Below, one piece after another: positions 53,337 through 61,387 of a DNA stretch of 64,000 bases; the first letter of the stretch is position 1, and each line of letters opens with the position of its first letter. This stretch comes from Giesbergeria sp. GTDB lineage: Bacteria > Pseudomonadota > Gammaproteobacteria > Burkholderiales > Burkholderiaceae_C. The stretch is taken from the NCBI RefSeq assembly GCF_028686475.1, contig NZ_JAQUCA010000012.1:18084-82083 (forward strand), read 5' to 3'. The notes under the pieces are model-generated. The model was not told the DNA's origin. It did no database searches and saw nothing but the letters and a program-made list of their open reading frames with translations. The position numbers and the translations under genes are program-made.

Positions 53337-53850
53337 TGCCGCTGGCTTGTTGGTGGTGGCCGATGCGGGGCCATTGATTCATCTGGACGAGTTAGATGCA
53401 CTGGATGTGCTTTCTGATTACGCACAGGTGCATGTGCCGCAAGCAGTTTGGCGCGAGGTCGAGCACCACCGGCCTGGTGCGCTGACTCATCCATCCGTGT
53501 GCTGGGTCAGGGCCGAAGTCACGGGATATTCCGCGCGTGTCAATGCCGTAGGCACCTTGTACACCTTGCACCGTGGCGAGCAAGAAGCGCTGACACTGTG
53601 TCTGCAAGCAGCGATTGGTACGCTATTGACCGATGACACCGCTGCCCGACTGGCAGCCAATAGTTTGCATTTAACCACCCACGGCACGCTGGGTTTGTTG
53701 TTGCGTGCTGGGCGCGTTGGCGCACGCACGCCAGCACAGGTGCTGGCACTGCTGCAAGATATTCCCAAGCGCACCACTTTGCATGTTCGCCCCAGCCTGC
53801 TGGCGGAAGTCATCAGACAGGCCGTAGAAGTATGGGGGGCTGCACACTGA
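53323..53850 (+). CDS. PIN-domain toxin, DUF3368 family
   Basis: The 175-residue protein shows the PIN acidic constellation: VVADAGPLIHL (first Asp), HRGEQEALTLCLQ (Glu) and LLTDDTAARLAANSLHLTTHGTLGLLLRA (Asp pair and following helix). DUF3368 proteins are presumed RNases paired with small antitoxins, as here. The C-terminal extension beyond the core is about 40 residues. Confidence 0.82.
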   Translation: MAKTDAAGLLVVADAGPLIHLDELDALDVLSDYAQVHVPQAVWREVEHHRPGALTHPSVCWVRAEVTGYSARVNAVGTLYTLHRGEQEALTLCLQAAIGTLLTDDTAARLAANSLHLTTHGTLGLLLRAGRVGARTPAQVLALLQDIPKRTTLHVRPSLLAEVIRQAVEVWGAAH

Positions 53851-53860
53851 CCCCGATTTT
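53847..53860. repeat. CTGACCCC-type dispersed repeat, copy 4
   Basis: CTGACCCCGATTTT begins at the stop codon of the PIN toxin gene, whose TGA is part of the repeat. Confidence 0.55.
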
Positions 53861-53948
53861 GCACCGCCAAGAACGGCTGGTGGCGGCACTCAAAAAGCAT
53901 GGCGTACCCCAAGTATCGTTGGACGAAGCGGTGCGCGAGGCCCGCTTT

Positions 53949-54263
53949 ATGAACAAAACTGTTCGCTATGAAGTGGACTTGAACCACCTGCCGCCATTGA
54001 CGGCAGCGCAAGAAGCTGAACTCAAGGCACTGTCTGAGCTACCCGACAGCGACATTGATTACAGCGAGATTGAGCCGCTTGACGAAGCATTTTGGCAAAA
54101 CGCCGTGCAAAACCCGTTCTATAAGCCGACCAAAACGTCCACCACTGTACGATTGGATTCGGATGTGCTGGTCTGGTTAAAAAGCCAAGGCAAAGGCTAC
54201 CAAACCCGCATGAACGCCATCTTGCGCCAAGCCATGCTGCGCGCCCTGTGTCCCAAGACTTGA
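53949..54263 (+). CDS. BrnA-family antitoxin without a BrnT partner
   Basis: The 104-residue protein ends in the BrnA DNA-binding module (TSTTVRLDSDVLVWLKSQGKGYQTRMNAILRQAML), preceded by an acidic linker (LSELPDSDIDYSEIEPLDEAFW). The ATG at 53949 has GAGG upstream. The same frame is open a further 39 codons back to 53832, and those extra residues (HRQERLVAALKKHGVPQVSLDEAVREA) also look coding, so a longer product or a fused remnant is possible. No BrnT toxin gene lies beside it. Confidence 0.75.
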   Translation: MNKTVRYEVDLNHLPPLTAAQEAELKALSELPDSDIDYSEIEPLDEAFWQNAVQNPFYKPTKTSTTVRLDSDVLVWLKSQGKGYQTRMNAILRQAMLRALCPKT

Positions 54264-54392
54264 CACAATTGCACGACAAAAATGTCAGGCCCCAGCGCAA
54301 AAAGGCAGGCTTTGTAAAAAAAACCTTACAAATTTTGGGGATTTGCCCGCTTGCCGATACAGCTGCTTGCACTTAGCCCCCTCAAGCCAAGC

Positions 54393-54408
54393 TGGCACGC
54401 AAACTGCT
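54393..54408 (+). promoter_or_regulatory. Sigma-54-type promoter of the pilin gene
   Basis: TGGCACGCAAACTGCT has GG and GC exactly ten bases apart (-24/-12) and closely fits TGGCAC-N5-TTGCW, differing at one position of the -12 box. It lies 69 bases before the pilA start. RpoN-dependent pilA transcription, usually activated by PilR, is well known. Confidence 0.75.
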
Positions 54409-54476
54409 TATAGTCTGGCGAACCTGAAGAATCTTTCTGCAGGTTGTTGTTTGCACCCACTCCAAGGAGAGATGTT

Positions 54477-54926
54477 ATGAACCGTACTATGCGTTCCGTA
54501 CAAAAAGGTTTCACCCTGATCGAACTGATGATCGTTGTGGCGATCATTGGTATTTTGGCCGCTGTGGCTCTGCCTGCTTACCAGGACTACACCGTGCGCG
54601 GTCGTGTGTCTGAAGCGATGGTCGCTGCCTCTGCAGCCAAGACCACCGTTGCTGAGAATGCGGCCAACGGCATGGCGTTTGCCAATGGCTGGACTGCACC
54701 GTCGGCAACCGATAACGTGTCCAGCGTGGCTATCGATACCGCTGGTGCCATCACCGTCACGACCACTACCAAGGCCGGTGGTGGCAGCATTATTTTCGTT
54801 CCTACTTATGGTACGGCCAAGACTGCCCTGGTTGCTGGCACGCTCCCCACCGACCGTATTGCGTGGGATTGCAAGACAGGTACTTTGCTTGCCAAGTACC
54901 GTCCTGCTGAATGCCGTGGTACCTGA
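54477..54926 (+). CDS. pilA: Type IV major pilin
   Basis: The 149-residue prepilin has an 11-residue leader ending in Gly11 and the mature start [20 protein letters not shown] (Glu at +5), the class IVa signature cut and methylated by PilD. The C-terminal disulfide loop is bounded by Cys132 and Cys146. A Ser/Thr-rich stretch ([19 protein letters not shown]) offers candidate O-glycosylation sites. AAGGAG lies ten bases before the ATG at 54477; Met5 is an alternative. A strong terminator follows, and then two glycosyltransferase genes. Confidence 0.94.
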   Translation: MNRTMRSVQKGFTLIELMIVVAIIGILAAVALPAYQDYTVRGRVSEAMVAASAAKTTVAENAANGMAFANGWTAPSATDNVSSVAIDTAGAITVTTTTKAGGGSIIFVPTYGTAKTALVAGTLPTDRIAWDCKTGTLLAKYRPAECRGT

Positions 54927-54943
54927 TTTTAATAATCACGCAT

Positions 54944-54970
54944 AAAAAAGCGCCTTCGGGCGCTTTTTTT
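54944..54970 (+). terminator. Rho-independent terminator after pilA
   Basis: GCGCC (54950-54954), loop TTCG, GGCGC (54959-54963), flanked by A6 and T7. The symmetric A and T tracts make it potentially bidirectional. Transcription of the glycosyltransferases behind it must depend on readthrough or a promoter in the 26-base gap. Confidence 0.9.
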
Positions 54971-54996
54971 ATGCACTTCAATCGCTGGAATAAATT

Positions 54997-56250
54997 ATGC
55001 AAAAAGAGCTGGAGGCCATGATCAAGCAACCGCCAAGGTGGTTGTGGTTTCTGCTGTTGGTTTGGGGTGGCATCATTTTTCTGATTTATTTGGAATCATT
55101 TCTGGATCAACTTGGCTCGCCGATTGGATCAGATTTTTACAAATTCTATCTTTCTGCCCATCGCTTATTGAGCGGGGAGTCTGCTTATTGGCCGAAAGAT
55201 ACTGTAGTGGGCGGCGCTGGTTCATTGCTGAATGAAGTTCATTCTGGATTGCATCCCAATTTGAATCCGCCATTTTTTAACGTTTTAATGGTGCCATTTG
55301 TTGTTCTTGATTATGGCATTGCTTTTTCTCTGTGGAGTGTGCTTTCAGTGCTCTGCGGCGCAATGGGTGTATTTTTAGTTTTGAAAAATATATGGGTCGC
55401 CCCCCCGCCAGCGGTGGTGGTTTTTTTGGTGCAGCTGGTATTTTTTAGTTATTACCCATCGTTTTCTAATTTTAATTATGGCCAAGTGGCATTTTTTATT
55501 TTTTTCATCTTGGCGCTTGCCTTGAATTTTTGCAACACTGGAAAAAAAATTACGGGCGGTATTTTGATTGGGTTGGCTGCGAGTATTAAGCTGTTCTGTG
55601 GCTTTTTTATTTTGATGCTATTTTTTGCTAAAAGCTGGCGCGCATTTTTTGCGTCGGCGCTTACGGTTGCTGTTTTTGCTTTAGTGGGTGCGGCTTTGGG
55701 CGGGGTAGAAAGTTATTTGCAGTATTTTTCCATGCTGAAAACCATCGACTGGTATGGAGTGAATTGGAACGCCTCTTATACCGGGTTCTTCTACAGAATT
55801 TTGAGTTTTGAGTATGGCTTTGGTTGGGAATCGGCTAGAGGGGCTTGGGTGCAGTCTGCGAATATATTGACGGTGTTGGTGGCGGCTTATTTATCGTTTC
55901 AAATAGCATCGGAGGTAGAAAAAAACCAATTTAACGGTTTTTTTGCTCTGGCGGTTCCTTTGATGCTCATCATCAGCCCTTTGGGGTGGAGCTATTATTT
56001 TCCCTTGCTCTTCTTGGTTTTTCCGAAGTTGCTGGAGGAAGTGCGATGCAGAGGCTGGGGGCTGCCAGTAATGGTATTTTTCTTAGGGCTTTCTATTACA
56101 TTTCTAAGAATTGGCCTTGTTATCTTTGATGGCTTGGGGGCTGAGGGCTGGCACATGAATTTGCTGTTTTATGGGCTTTTTCTTGTGGTGCTTGCTGTGG
56201 TTTCTATGAGTTACAAGTCAATGGATGTGAAAAATAAATTTGAGGGATAA
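54997..56250 (+). CDS. GT87-like (DUF2029) polytopic glycosyltransferase
   Basis: The 417-residue integral membrane protein has about ten predicted helices and the GT-C hallmark near its N-terminus: GSDFYKFYLSA with candidate catalytic Asp46, then HPNLNPPFFNVLMVPF. GT87 enzymes use polyprenyl-phosphate sugars as donors; mycobacterial members (PimE, AftC) transfer mannose or arabinose. Base composition is clearly lower in GC than in the housekeeping genes, with many TTT and ATT codons. Three bases separate it from the next gene. The donor sugar is inferred from the locus to be D-arabinose and is not proven. Confidence 0.82.
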   Translation: MQKELEAMIKQPPRWLWFLLLVWGGIIFLIYLESFLDQLGSPIGSDFYKFYLSAHRLLSGESAYWPKDTVVGGAGSLLNEVHSGLHPNLNPPFFNVLMVPFVVLDYGIAFSLWSVLSVLCGAMGVFLVLKNIWVAPPPAVVVFLVQLVFFSYYPSFSNFNYGQVAFFIFFILALALNFCNTGKKITGGILIGLAASIKLFCGFFILMLFFAKSWRAFFASALTVAVFALVGAALGGVESYLQYFSMLKTIDWYGVNWNASYTGFFYRILSFEYGFGWESARGAWVQSANILTVLVAAYLSFQIASEVEKNQFNGFFALAVPLMLIISPLGWSYYFPLLFLVFPKLLEEVRCRGWGLPVMVFFLGLSITFLRIGLVIFDGLGAEGWHMNLLFYGLFLVVLAVVSMSYKSMDVKNKFEG

Positions 56251-56252
56251 AA

Positions 56253-57920
56253 ATGCACCAATCTTCTATTTTTTGGCTGCGGGCATGGTTTTTTCTGTTG
56301 CTGCTCCTGTTTGGTTGGGTGTTTTATGTGACTGCCTGGGTCACAGAAGATGCCTTCATTACCTTCAGGGTGATTGATAATTTAATCAATGGCTATGGCC
56401 CCCGCTGGAATATCGACGAGCGCGTGCAGGTTTTTACCCATCCACTGTGGATGTTTCTGCTTTGGCCGATAGTGGTGGTATGCGGAGACCCTTATTGGGC
56501 TGCGATTGGGTTGAGCGCCGCATGTTTGATTTTGTTTTTGGTGCTGGTTTTTCGCTTGCTGGGGGGCATCAATTTCTCTAGCTTGCTGGTGGCTTTGTAT
56601 TTTATTTCTTCGGCGGCGTTTGTGGATTATTCGTCTTCTGGGCTGGAAAATCCTTTAACCCATGTGTTTTTAGCGCTATTTTTGTTGAAATGGGTGTCTG
56701 GTAAGAGGGATTATTTTGGATTTTTTCTTCTTTTTTCGCTCTTGTATCTGAACAGGCCGGATTCCATTATTTTTGTGGTTCCGCCTTTGTTGTTTTTGAT
56801 TTGTGCTGACTTTTCGGCGGGCGGCGTGCGTTTTTTAAGAGCGGCCGCTCCTGCGGTGCTTGCTGGTTTGGCGCCCATGCTGCTGTGGTTGATTTTTTCG
56901 CTGGTGTATTATGGTGCTTTTGTGCCCAATACGGCGATTGCCAAGGTGCAAAATGGCTTGGATATTTACCAGTCCAGCCATCAGGGTTGGAATTTAATTC
57001 AATACAGCCTAGAAAATGATGTGGGCACCTTGGTGTTTATTGGGCTGGGCTTTGGCTTGGGTTTTTTTGATAAGCGCTATATTAGTTTTTCTTTTGGAAT
57101 TTTGCTGTATTTTGTCTATCTATTTTATGTGGGTGGAGATTATATGGCGGGCCGGTTTTTGACGGCTCCTCTGGTGGTGTCGTTGTTGATTTTTGGCTTG
57201 ATGAGTGCAGGTGCTATACGGAAAAATAAGAATTTTGGCTATTACGGACTGGCTTTGGCATTGATTTTTTTTGCCACAAAAATAGAATCCCATTTTTCTT
57301 TGGATTACTACAGCGCCCCATATATTGAAAAGAGTGGGGTGGCCGATGAGCGTGGGTTCTATTACCCATTTCTAGGGGTTCGGCCCACACTGTTTTATGG
57401 GAATTGGTTAAGGTATGATTTCTTGCAGGAGGGCGTGGCTTTGAGGGGTCGTACCGGGAAATACTTGGTGAAGTGCAATATAGGCATGACACCTTATGCC
57501 GCTGGCGCAGACTATGTTTTTATTGACCCTTTGGCACTGGCCGATGGCTTTATAGCCAGGTTGCCTGCCGCCAGCGGTAGCCGGGTGGGGCATTATGAAA
57601 GATCAATACCGACAGGCTATTTGGAGAGCAGAATTTTCTATAAAAATCTACTGCAGGAGCCAGCACTCAGAAGGTTGTGGGACGATACGCACATTGTTCT
57701 GAGGGGCGATATTTTCACTTGGGATAGGTTTGCTGCTATTTTTCGGTTAAATTTTCAAAAAGAATTGTATTTAACAAATATCAAAAACCGGGATGAAATT
57801 CATTTCAATGGGCGTGTTTATAAAAAAACATCTTATGACTGCCTTGGAAACAGCGCTGTTATCACGGTGGATGCTGCCACTCTGCAAATCATTCAAAAGA
57901 AGGATTTGGGTTTGGATTAA
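56253..57920 (+). CDS. GT-C arabinofuranosyltransferase-like protein (TfpW/AftB type)
   Basis: The 555-residue protein has about ten membrane helices in its first 350 residues and a soluble C-terminal domain. The first loop carries the acidic pair Glu32-Asp33 in TEDAFITFRVI, followed by ERVQVFTHPLWMFLLWP. This layout is shared by mycobacterial AftB and by TfpW of Pseudomonas aeruginosa group IV strains, which adds D-arabinofuranose to pilin and is encoded beside pilA. Here too the gene is close to pilA. The family call rests on pattern memory, not alignment. GC content is low, as in its neighbour. It is convergent with dprE2 apart from an insertion. Confidence 0.75.
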   Translation: MHQSSIFWLRAWFFLLLLLFGWVFYVTAWVTEDAFITFRVIDNLINGYGPRWNIDERVQVFTHPLWMFLLWPIVVVCGDPYWAAIGLSAACLILFLVLVFRLLGGINFSSLLVALYFISSAAFVDYSSSGLENPLTHVFLALFLLKWVSGKRDYFGFFLLFSLLYLNRPDSIIFVVPPLLFLICADFSAGGVRFLRAAAPAVLAGLAPMLLWLIFSLVYYGAFVPNTAIAKVQNGLDIYQSSHQGWNLIQYSLENDVGTLVFIGLGFGLGFFDKRYISFSFGILLYFVYLFYVGGDYMAGRFLTAPLVVSLLIFGLMSAGAIRKNKNFGYYGLALALIFFATKIESHFSLDYYSAPYIEKSGVADERGFYYPFLGVRPTLFYGNWLRYDFLQEGVALRGRTGKYLVKCNIGMTPYAAGADYVFIDPLALADGFIARLPAASGSRVGHYERSIPTGYLESRIFYKNLLQEPALRRLWDDTHIVLRGDIFTWDRFAAIFRLNFQKELYLTNIKNRDEIHFNGRVYKKTSYDCLGNSAVITVDAATLQIIQKKDLGLD

Positions 57921-57952
57921 ATTTTCATCTTATTAAAAATAACGCGGGCAAG
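57917..57952 (-). pseudogene. Remnant of a dprE2 3' end
   Basis: Read on the minus strand these 12 codons give LARVIFNKMKI-stop, against LPGFIFNKMKI-stop at the end of dprE2 (59333-59365). The last eight residues are identical and the DNA is largely the same. Its stop codon overlaps the stop of the TfpW-like gene. It marks where dprE2 probably once adjoined the glycosyltransferase gene. Confidence 0.65.
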
Positions 57953-57967
57953 CCTGGTAAGTTGGGT

Positions 57968-58095
57968 TGGCTTTGTTGCATAACTCTGCGACAAGACGGC
58001 ATTCCCCTTGCCCCGGACGTACCTACGCCACCGTCACCGGACGGCCCAGTTGCGTGAAGCGGTTGAGCAGTGCCGTCGAGAGGCTGTGGGTTAAG
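57968..58095 (-). mobile_element. Fragment of an insertion sequence (transposase 3' end and terminal repeat)
   Basis: GGCTTTGTTGCATAA (57969-57983) looks like the terminal repeat of IS5-like elements. On the minus strand the sequence before it encodes ...LTHSLSTALLNRFTQLGRPVTVA-stop, resembling the tail of a transposase. The other end of the IS is missing, so this is a truncated remnant. Family assignment is by appearance. Confidence 0.55.
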
Positions 58096-58118
58096 ATTTT
58101 ATGTAGAAAATTTATTTT

Positions 58119-59204
58119 ATGAGAAATGCGACCACTATTAGGCTGGCTATCGCGACCACATTCGTCTTGACAGTTTTCTTGTGGCATTGGCTTGGGCCAG
58201 TTCATGGTCGATTTATTCCATCTTCTGCGCTCACCATTTTCTGGGGTGAGTTCGGAAACCCCCTTGCCTGGCCTTTAACCTTGTGCCTGATGCTTGCGGT
58301 TGCATTGAAAAAGCATCCAGCAACATATTGGATATCGAGGGAAAAAAACTTGGTGGGTGCAGTTCCTGTAACTGTGGCCTTCGCATTGTTTTTTCCCTTG
58401 CCAGATTCTTTGTTGTCGACTGTCGCGCTGCTACTCGTTGTGTTTTTGGTTGCTGCATACTCAGATATGCAGAAATCAATTCCCTTGATTACATCTGCGA
58501 TTGTGGGGATAGTGCTGGTCAGTTATGCGTTCACTGTTCTTAAGCTGTCGGTCTTCATGTGGGGTAGAGAGTTCGATATCCCATTAAAGCAAATAGATGC
58601 CTTGCTTGGTTTCGAAACCTTGCGAAATTGGCTAATTGAGGAAGCCCACGGCAGCAAAGGCCAAATAGTGCTTGCTGAGATCAGCTACCAGATGATTTTC
58701 CCTATCGTCGGAATGTTTGCGATTGCGAGCTATATTCAAGGTAAAGAACAGTACGAGACCTACGTGACTTCGCTTTTCTTGGTCTATGCTGTGGGTGCTT
58801 TTCTATACATCTTAATTCCAGCCTGGGGGCCATTCATGCAAAGAGAATTCGCGGATCTCGCACCCAATTGGTTTTCTGATAGCTGGCGTGTGGCAGAGCT
58901 ACAGAAGTTTATTTCATTCAATTCCCTGAAGGTCCGGGCCGGTGACTATTATTTCACGGAGATACCAGTATATGGCTTTGTAGCGGCAATGCCGTCACTC
59001 CATGTTGCAACACCTGCGGTAGCCTTCCTTTTGAATATTCGCTATGGTGGTGTGGCGCTCGGACTTTCTGCCCTTTTGCTTTTAACTTCTGCGTGGGCGG
59101 CGATTGTGACGGGAATGCATTATGGCGTTGATCTGTTGGTGGGCTTTTTACTTGCCATGGTTTCAACAAAATTGGCGACGCTGAAAAATCGGTTGTCGAG
59201 CTGA
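58119..59204 (+). CDS. PAP2-superfamily membrane phosphatase (Aur1/Ipt1-like)
   Basis: The 361-residue protein has about nine membrane helices and the PAP2 phosphatase motifs near its C-terminus: AAMPSLHVATP and GMHYGVDLLVG, with an upstream polar loop (RVAELQKFISFNSLKVRAGDYYFTEIPVYG). This subgroup resembles inositolphosphotransferase-like PAP2 proteins and could act on a lipid phosphate. It is low in GC, has no strong ribosome site, and is flanked by an IS remnant and a dprE2 fragment, so it appears inserted. Whether it serves the arabinose pathway is unknown. Confidence 0.8.
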   Translation: MRNATTIRLAIATTFVLTVFLWHWLGPVHGRFIPSSALTIFWGEFGNPLAWPLTLCLMLAVALKKHPATYWISREKNLVGAVPVTVAFALFFPLPDSLLSTVALLLVVFLVAAYSDMQKSIPLITSAIVGIVLVSYAFTVLKLSVFMWGREFDIPLKQIDALLGFETLRNWLIEEAHGSKGQIVLAEISYQMIFPIVGMFAIASYIQGKEQYETYVTSLFLVYAVGAFLYILIPAWGPFMQREFADLAPNWFSDSWRVAELQKFISFNSLKVRAGDYYFTEIPVYGFVAAMPSLHVATPAVAFLLNIRYGGVALGLSALLLLTSAWAAIVTGMHYGVDLLVGFLLAMVSTKLATLKNRLSS

Positions 59205-59246
59205 TTGGTATTTCAGTTCGAGGAATTAAGCGCTAAGAAACCTCTG

Positions 59247-59322
59247 TGCAACCCCATTTTGACAAATCTATCATCGTAAGCGGTTGATTTTATTGGATCG
59301 TAAAAACAAAAAATGGGTTGTG
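59247..59322. repeat. Imperfect inverted repeat between the PAP2 gene and dprE2
   Basis: GCAACCCCATTTT (59248-59260) and AAAAATGGGTTGTG (59309-59322) are inverted with a one-base difference, about 50 bases apart. They may be ends of a small mobile remnant or a long terminator stem. Confidence 0.4.
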
Positions 59323-59332
59323 GAAACCATCC

Positions 59333-60085
59333 CTAAATTTTCATCTTATTGAAAATAAACCCGGGCAGGAGCCGAATGATCATCATGATGAGCCACCATT
59401 TTTTCGGTGCATACACCACGGGTTTGCCAGCGGCAATGCCCGCAACCATCTGCTGGGCAACACTTTCTACCGAGGCCAGCTTGGCACCTTGCCCTTTAAG
59501 GTGCGCCGTCATGGGGGTGTCGGTGGGGCCAGGTTTGATCAGCACGACTTTCACCGCGCTCTCGGCAAAACGGTGTTGCAAACCTTGGGCGTAGCGCGCC
59601 ACCATGCCCTTGGCGGCGCCATAGACGTAATTGGATTGGCGCCCCCGGTCTCCGGCCACCGAGCCAATCAGCGCGATGGTGCCGTGCTGGGCTTGCGCCA
59701 TGTGCTTGGCAAAGGCTTCAGCGTAGAGCACCGGCGAGATGCCATTGATGTCCAGTGCTTCGCGGCAGGCTTGCAGGTCGTTTTGGCATTGCGCCTGCTC
59801 GGGCAGCGCGCCGTGGGCAATCAGCGCGATGTCGAGCGGGCCAGAGGCGCATATGCCCGTCACCACCTCGTCGATGGCCGCAGGGTCTGAAAACGAAGCC
59901 TGCACGACATGGATGCGCGCTTGCGGGCTACGCACCTGCAAGTCGGCAGCCACCCGCTGGGTGCGTGGCAGGTCGCGGCCTACCAAGATCAACTCTGTGG
60001 TGGGCTGCTGTGCCAGCCACAGCCGGGCGCAATGCTCGGCCATCGCTGAAGTCGCGCCGATGATGGCGATTTTTTGGGGGGGCAT
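59333..60085 (-). CDS. dprE2: Decaprenylphosphoryl-2-keto-beta-D-erythro-pentose reductase (DprE2-like SDR)
   Basis: The 250-residue short-chain dehydrogenase has the cofactor loop IIGATSAMAEHCARLW, ALIAHGALPEQ, and the catalytic Ser...YxxxK set (GSVAGDRGRQSNYVYGAAKG). The C-terminus is hydrophobic with basic NKMKI. DprE2 reduces the keto intermediate made by DprE1, completing epimerisation of prenylphosphoryl ribose to arabinose. It follows dprE1 with no intervening base (TGA then ATG), which supports the specific assignment within a large family. Confidence 0.85.
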   Translation of the reverse strand: MPPQKIAIIGATSAMAEHCARLWLAQQPTTELILVGRDLPRTQRVAADLQVRSPQARIHVVQASFSDPAAIDEVVTGICASGPLDIALIAHGALPEQAQCQNDLQACREALDINGISPVLYAEAFAKHMAQAQHGTIALIGSVAGDRGRQSNYVYGAAKGMVARYAQGLQHRFAESAVKVVLIKPGPTDTPMTAHLKGQGAKLASVESVAQQMVAGIAAGKPVVYAPKKWWLIMMIIRLLPGFIFNKMKI

Positions 60086-61387
60086 TCAACTTCCCATTAA
60101 GCGGCGCGAAAGGCCCGAGCTGATGCCAGGGTCGCGGTAGGGTAAAAATTCTGGCTGGCGGGGGTAGCCTGCCTCGAACAGCTCACGTGGCATACGCGCG
60201 TCTTTGGCCAGGTAGATGCGGCCTTGGGCTTCGCGCACGATGGCGTCTAGGCGCTCAAACAAGCGGTGTGTGCGCGCGCCGTGGTTGGGAAAATCCAAGG
60301 CCAGGGTCACGCCGGGCTGTGCAAAGCTCAGCATTCCTACCGGCTGGCGGTTGCCGAAAGTTTTAAGCACCGCCAAAAAGGAGCCGTCGCCCGAGCGGGC
60401 AATCTCGCGCAGCATGGCCTGGATGGCATCTTGCCCGTTGGCACGCGGCACCACACTTTGGTACTGAAAGAAGCCGCGCGGGCCGTACATGCGGTTCCAT
60501 TCGAGCAGGTTGTCCAGCGGATAAAAAAACGCTTCGTAATGCGCGATGGCCCGGCCTGCACGCCATTTCTTCAGGTGGTAATAGGCCACATTGAAGGGGC
60601 GCAGCGATAAGCGATTGACCAGCGACACCGGTGGCACCAGCGGCATGGTGCGTTGCTGGGCGGCGGGCAGGGGGCGCGGCGCGGTGGCGACGGGGTTGCC
60701 GCGCATGAACACGCCACGCCCGCCACCGCCAGAAATGCAGTCAATCCACGAGACGGTGTGTTCCCAATGCGCCTCAGAAGCATCGGCCAGCTGGAAAAAC
60801 TCGTCTAAGTTGGCATAGGCCAGTGTCTCGGTGTCCAGCCAGGGGCCGGGCGTGCGGCGCAGTTGCAGTTCGGCTTGCGTGATGATGCCGGTCAAGCCCA
60901 CGCCGCCCACGGTGGCTGCAAACCAATCACTGCGCTCGTGTGGGCCGCATTCGATGGTTTCGCCGTTGGTACGCAGCAGCGTCAGGCGCAGCACGTGGTC
61001 GCCGAAGCTGCCCAGCACATGGTGGTTTTTGCCGTGGACATCGTTGGCAATCGCGCCGCCTACCGTCACCAGCTGGGTGCCGGGTGTCACGGGCAGCATC
61101 CAGCCGCGCGGCACAGCCAGCCGCTGGATGTCGCGCAGCAGCACGCCCGCTTCGCACACCAAACGCCCGTTGTCCTCGTCGAAGGCGATGAAATGGTCTA
61201 GCCCGCCGGTCAGCCACAGGGTGCCACCGGGGTTCAGGCAGGCATCACCGTAACTGCGGCCCATGCCGTAGGCTACGCTTGGACTGTTGCGGTGGTGCAA
61301 GGTTTGTTGGAGTGTTGGCAGGTCGCGCGCACTAAGGACGTGGTGCGGGTCGGCGCTGAGTCGCCCCCAGGAGGAGACGGCTCTCAT
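60086..61387 (-). CDS. dprE1: Decaprenylphosphoryl-beta-D-ribose 2-oxidase (DprE1-like)
   Basis: The 433-residue FAD flavoenzyme has the VAO-type FAD domain (VAYGMGRSYGDACLNPGG, PGTQLVTVGGAIANDVHGKNHH with His118, GGVGLTGIITQAELQL). Its C-terminal part has LDFPNHG and LAKDARMP (Lys395, matching the catalytic Lys418 of the mycobacterial enzyme). It oxidises the 2-hydroxyl of prenylphosphoryl ribose. By eye, the benzothiazinone-binding Cys387 of the tuberculosis enzyme corresponds to Ala363 here. It begins with an ATGA overlap with gtrA. Confidence 0.9.
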   Translation of the reverse strand: MRAVSSWGRLSADPHHVLSARDLPTLQQTLHHRNSPSVAYGMGRSYGDACLNPGGTLWLTGGLDHFIAFDEDNGRLVCEAGVLLRDIQRLAVPRGWMLPVTPGTQLVTVGGAIANDVHGKNHHVLGSFGDHVLRLTLLRTNGETIECGPHERSDWFAATVGGVGLTGIITQAELQLRRTPGPWLDTETLAYANLDEFFQLADASEAHWEHTVSWIDCISGGGGRGVFMRGNPVATAPRPLPAAQQRTMPLVPPVSLVNRLSLRPFNVAYYHLKKWRAGRAIAHYEAFFYPLDNLLEWNRMYGPRGFFQYQSVVPRANGQDAIQAMLREIARSGDGSFLAVLKTFGNRQPVGMLSFAQPGVTLALDFPNHGARTHRLFERLDAIVREAQGRIYLAKDARMPRELFEAGYPRQPEFLPYRDPGISSGLSRRLMGS

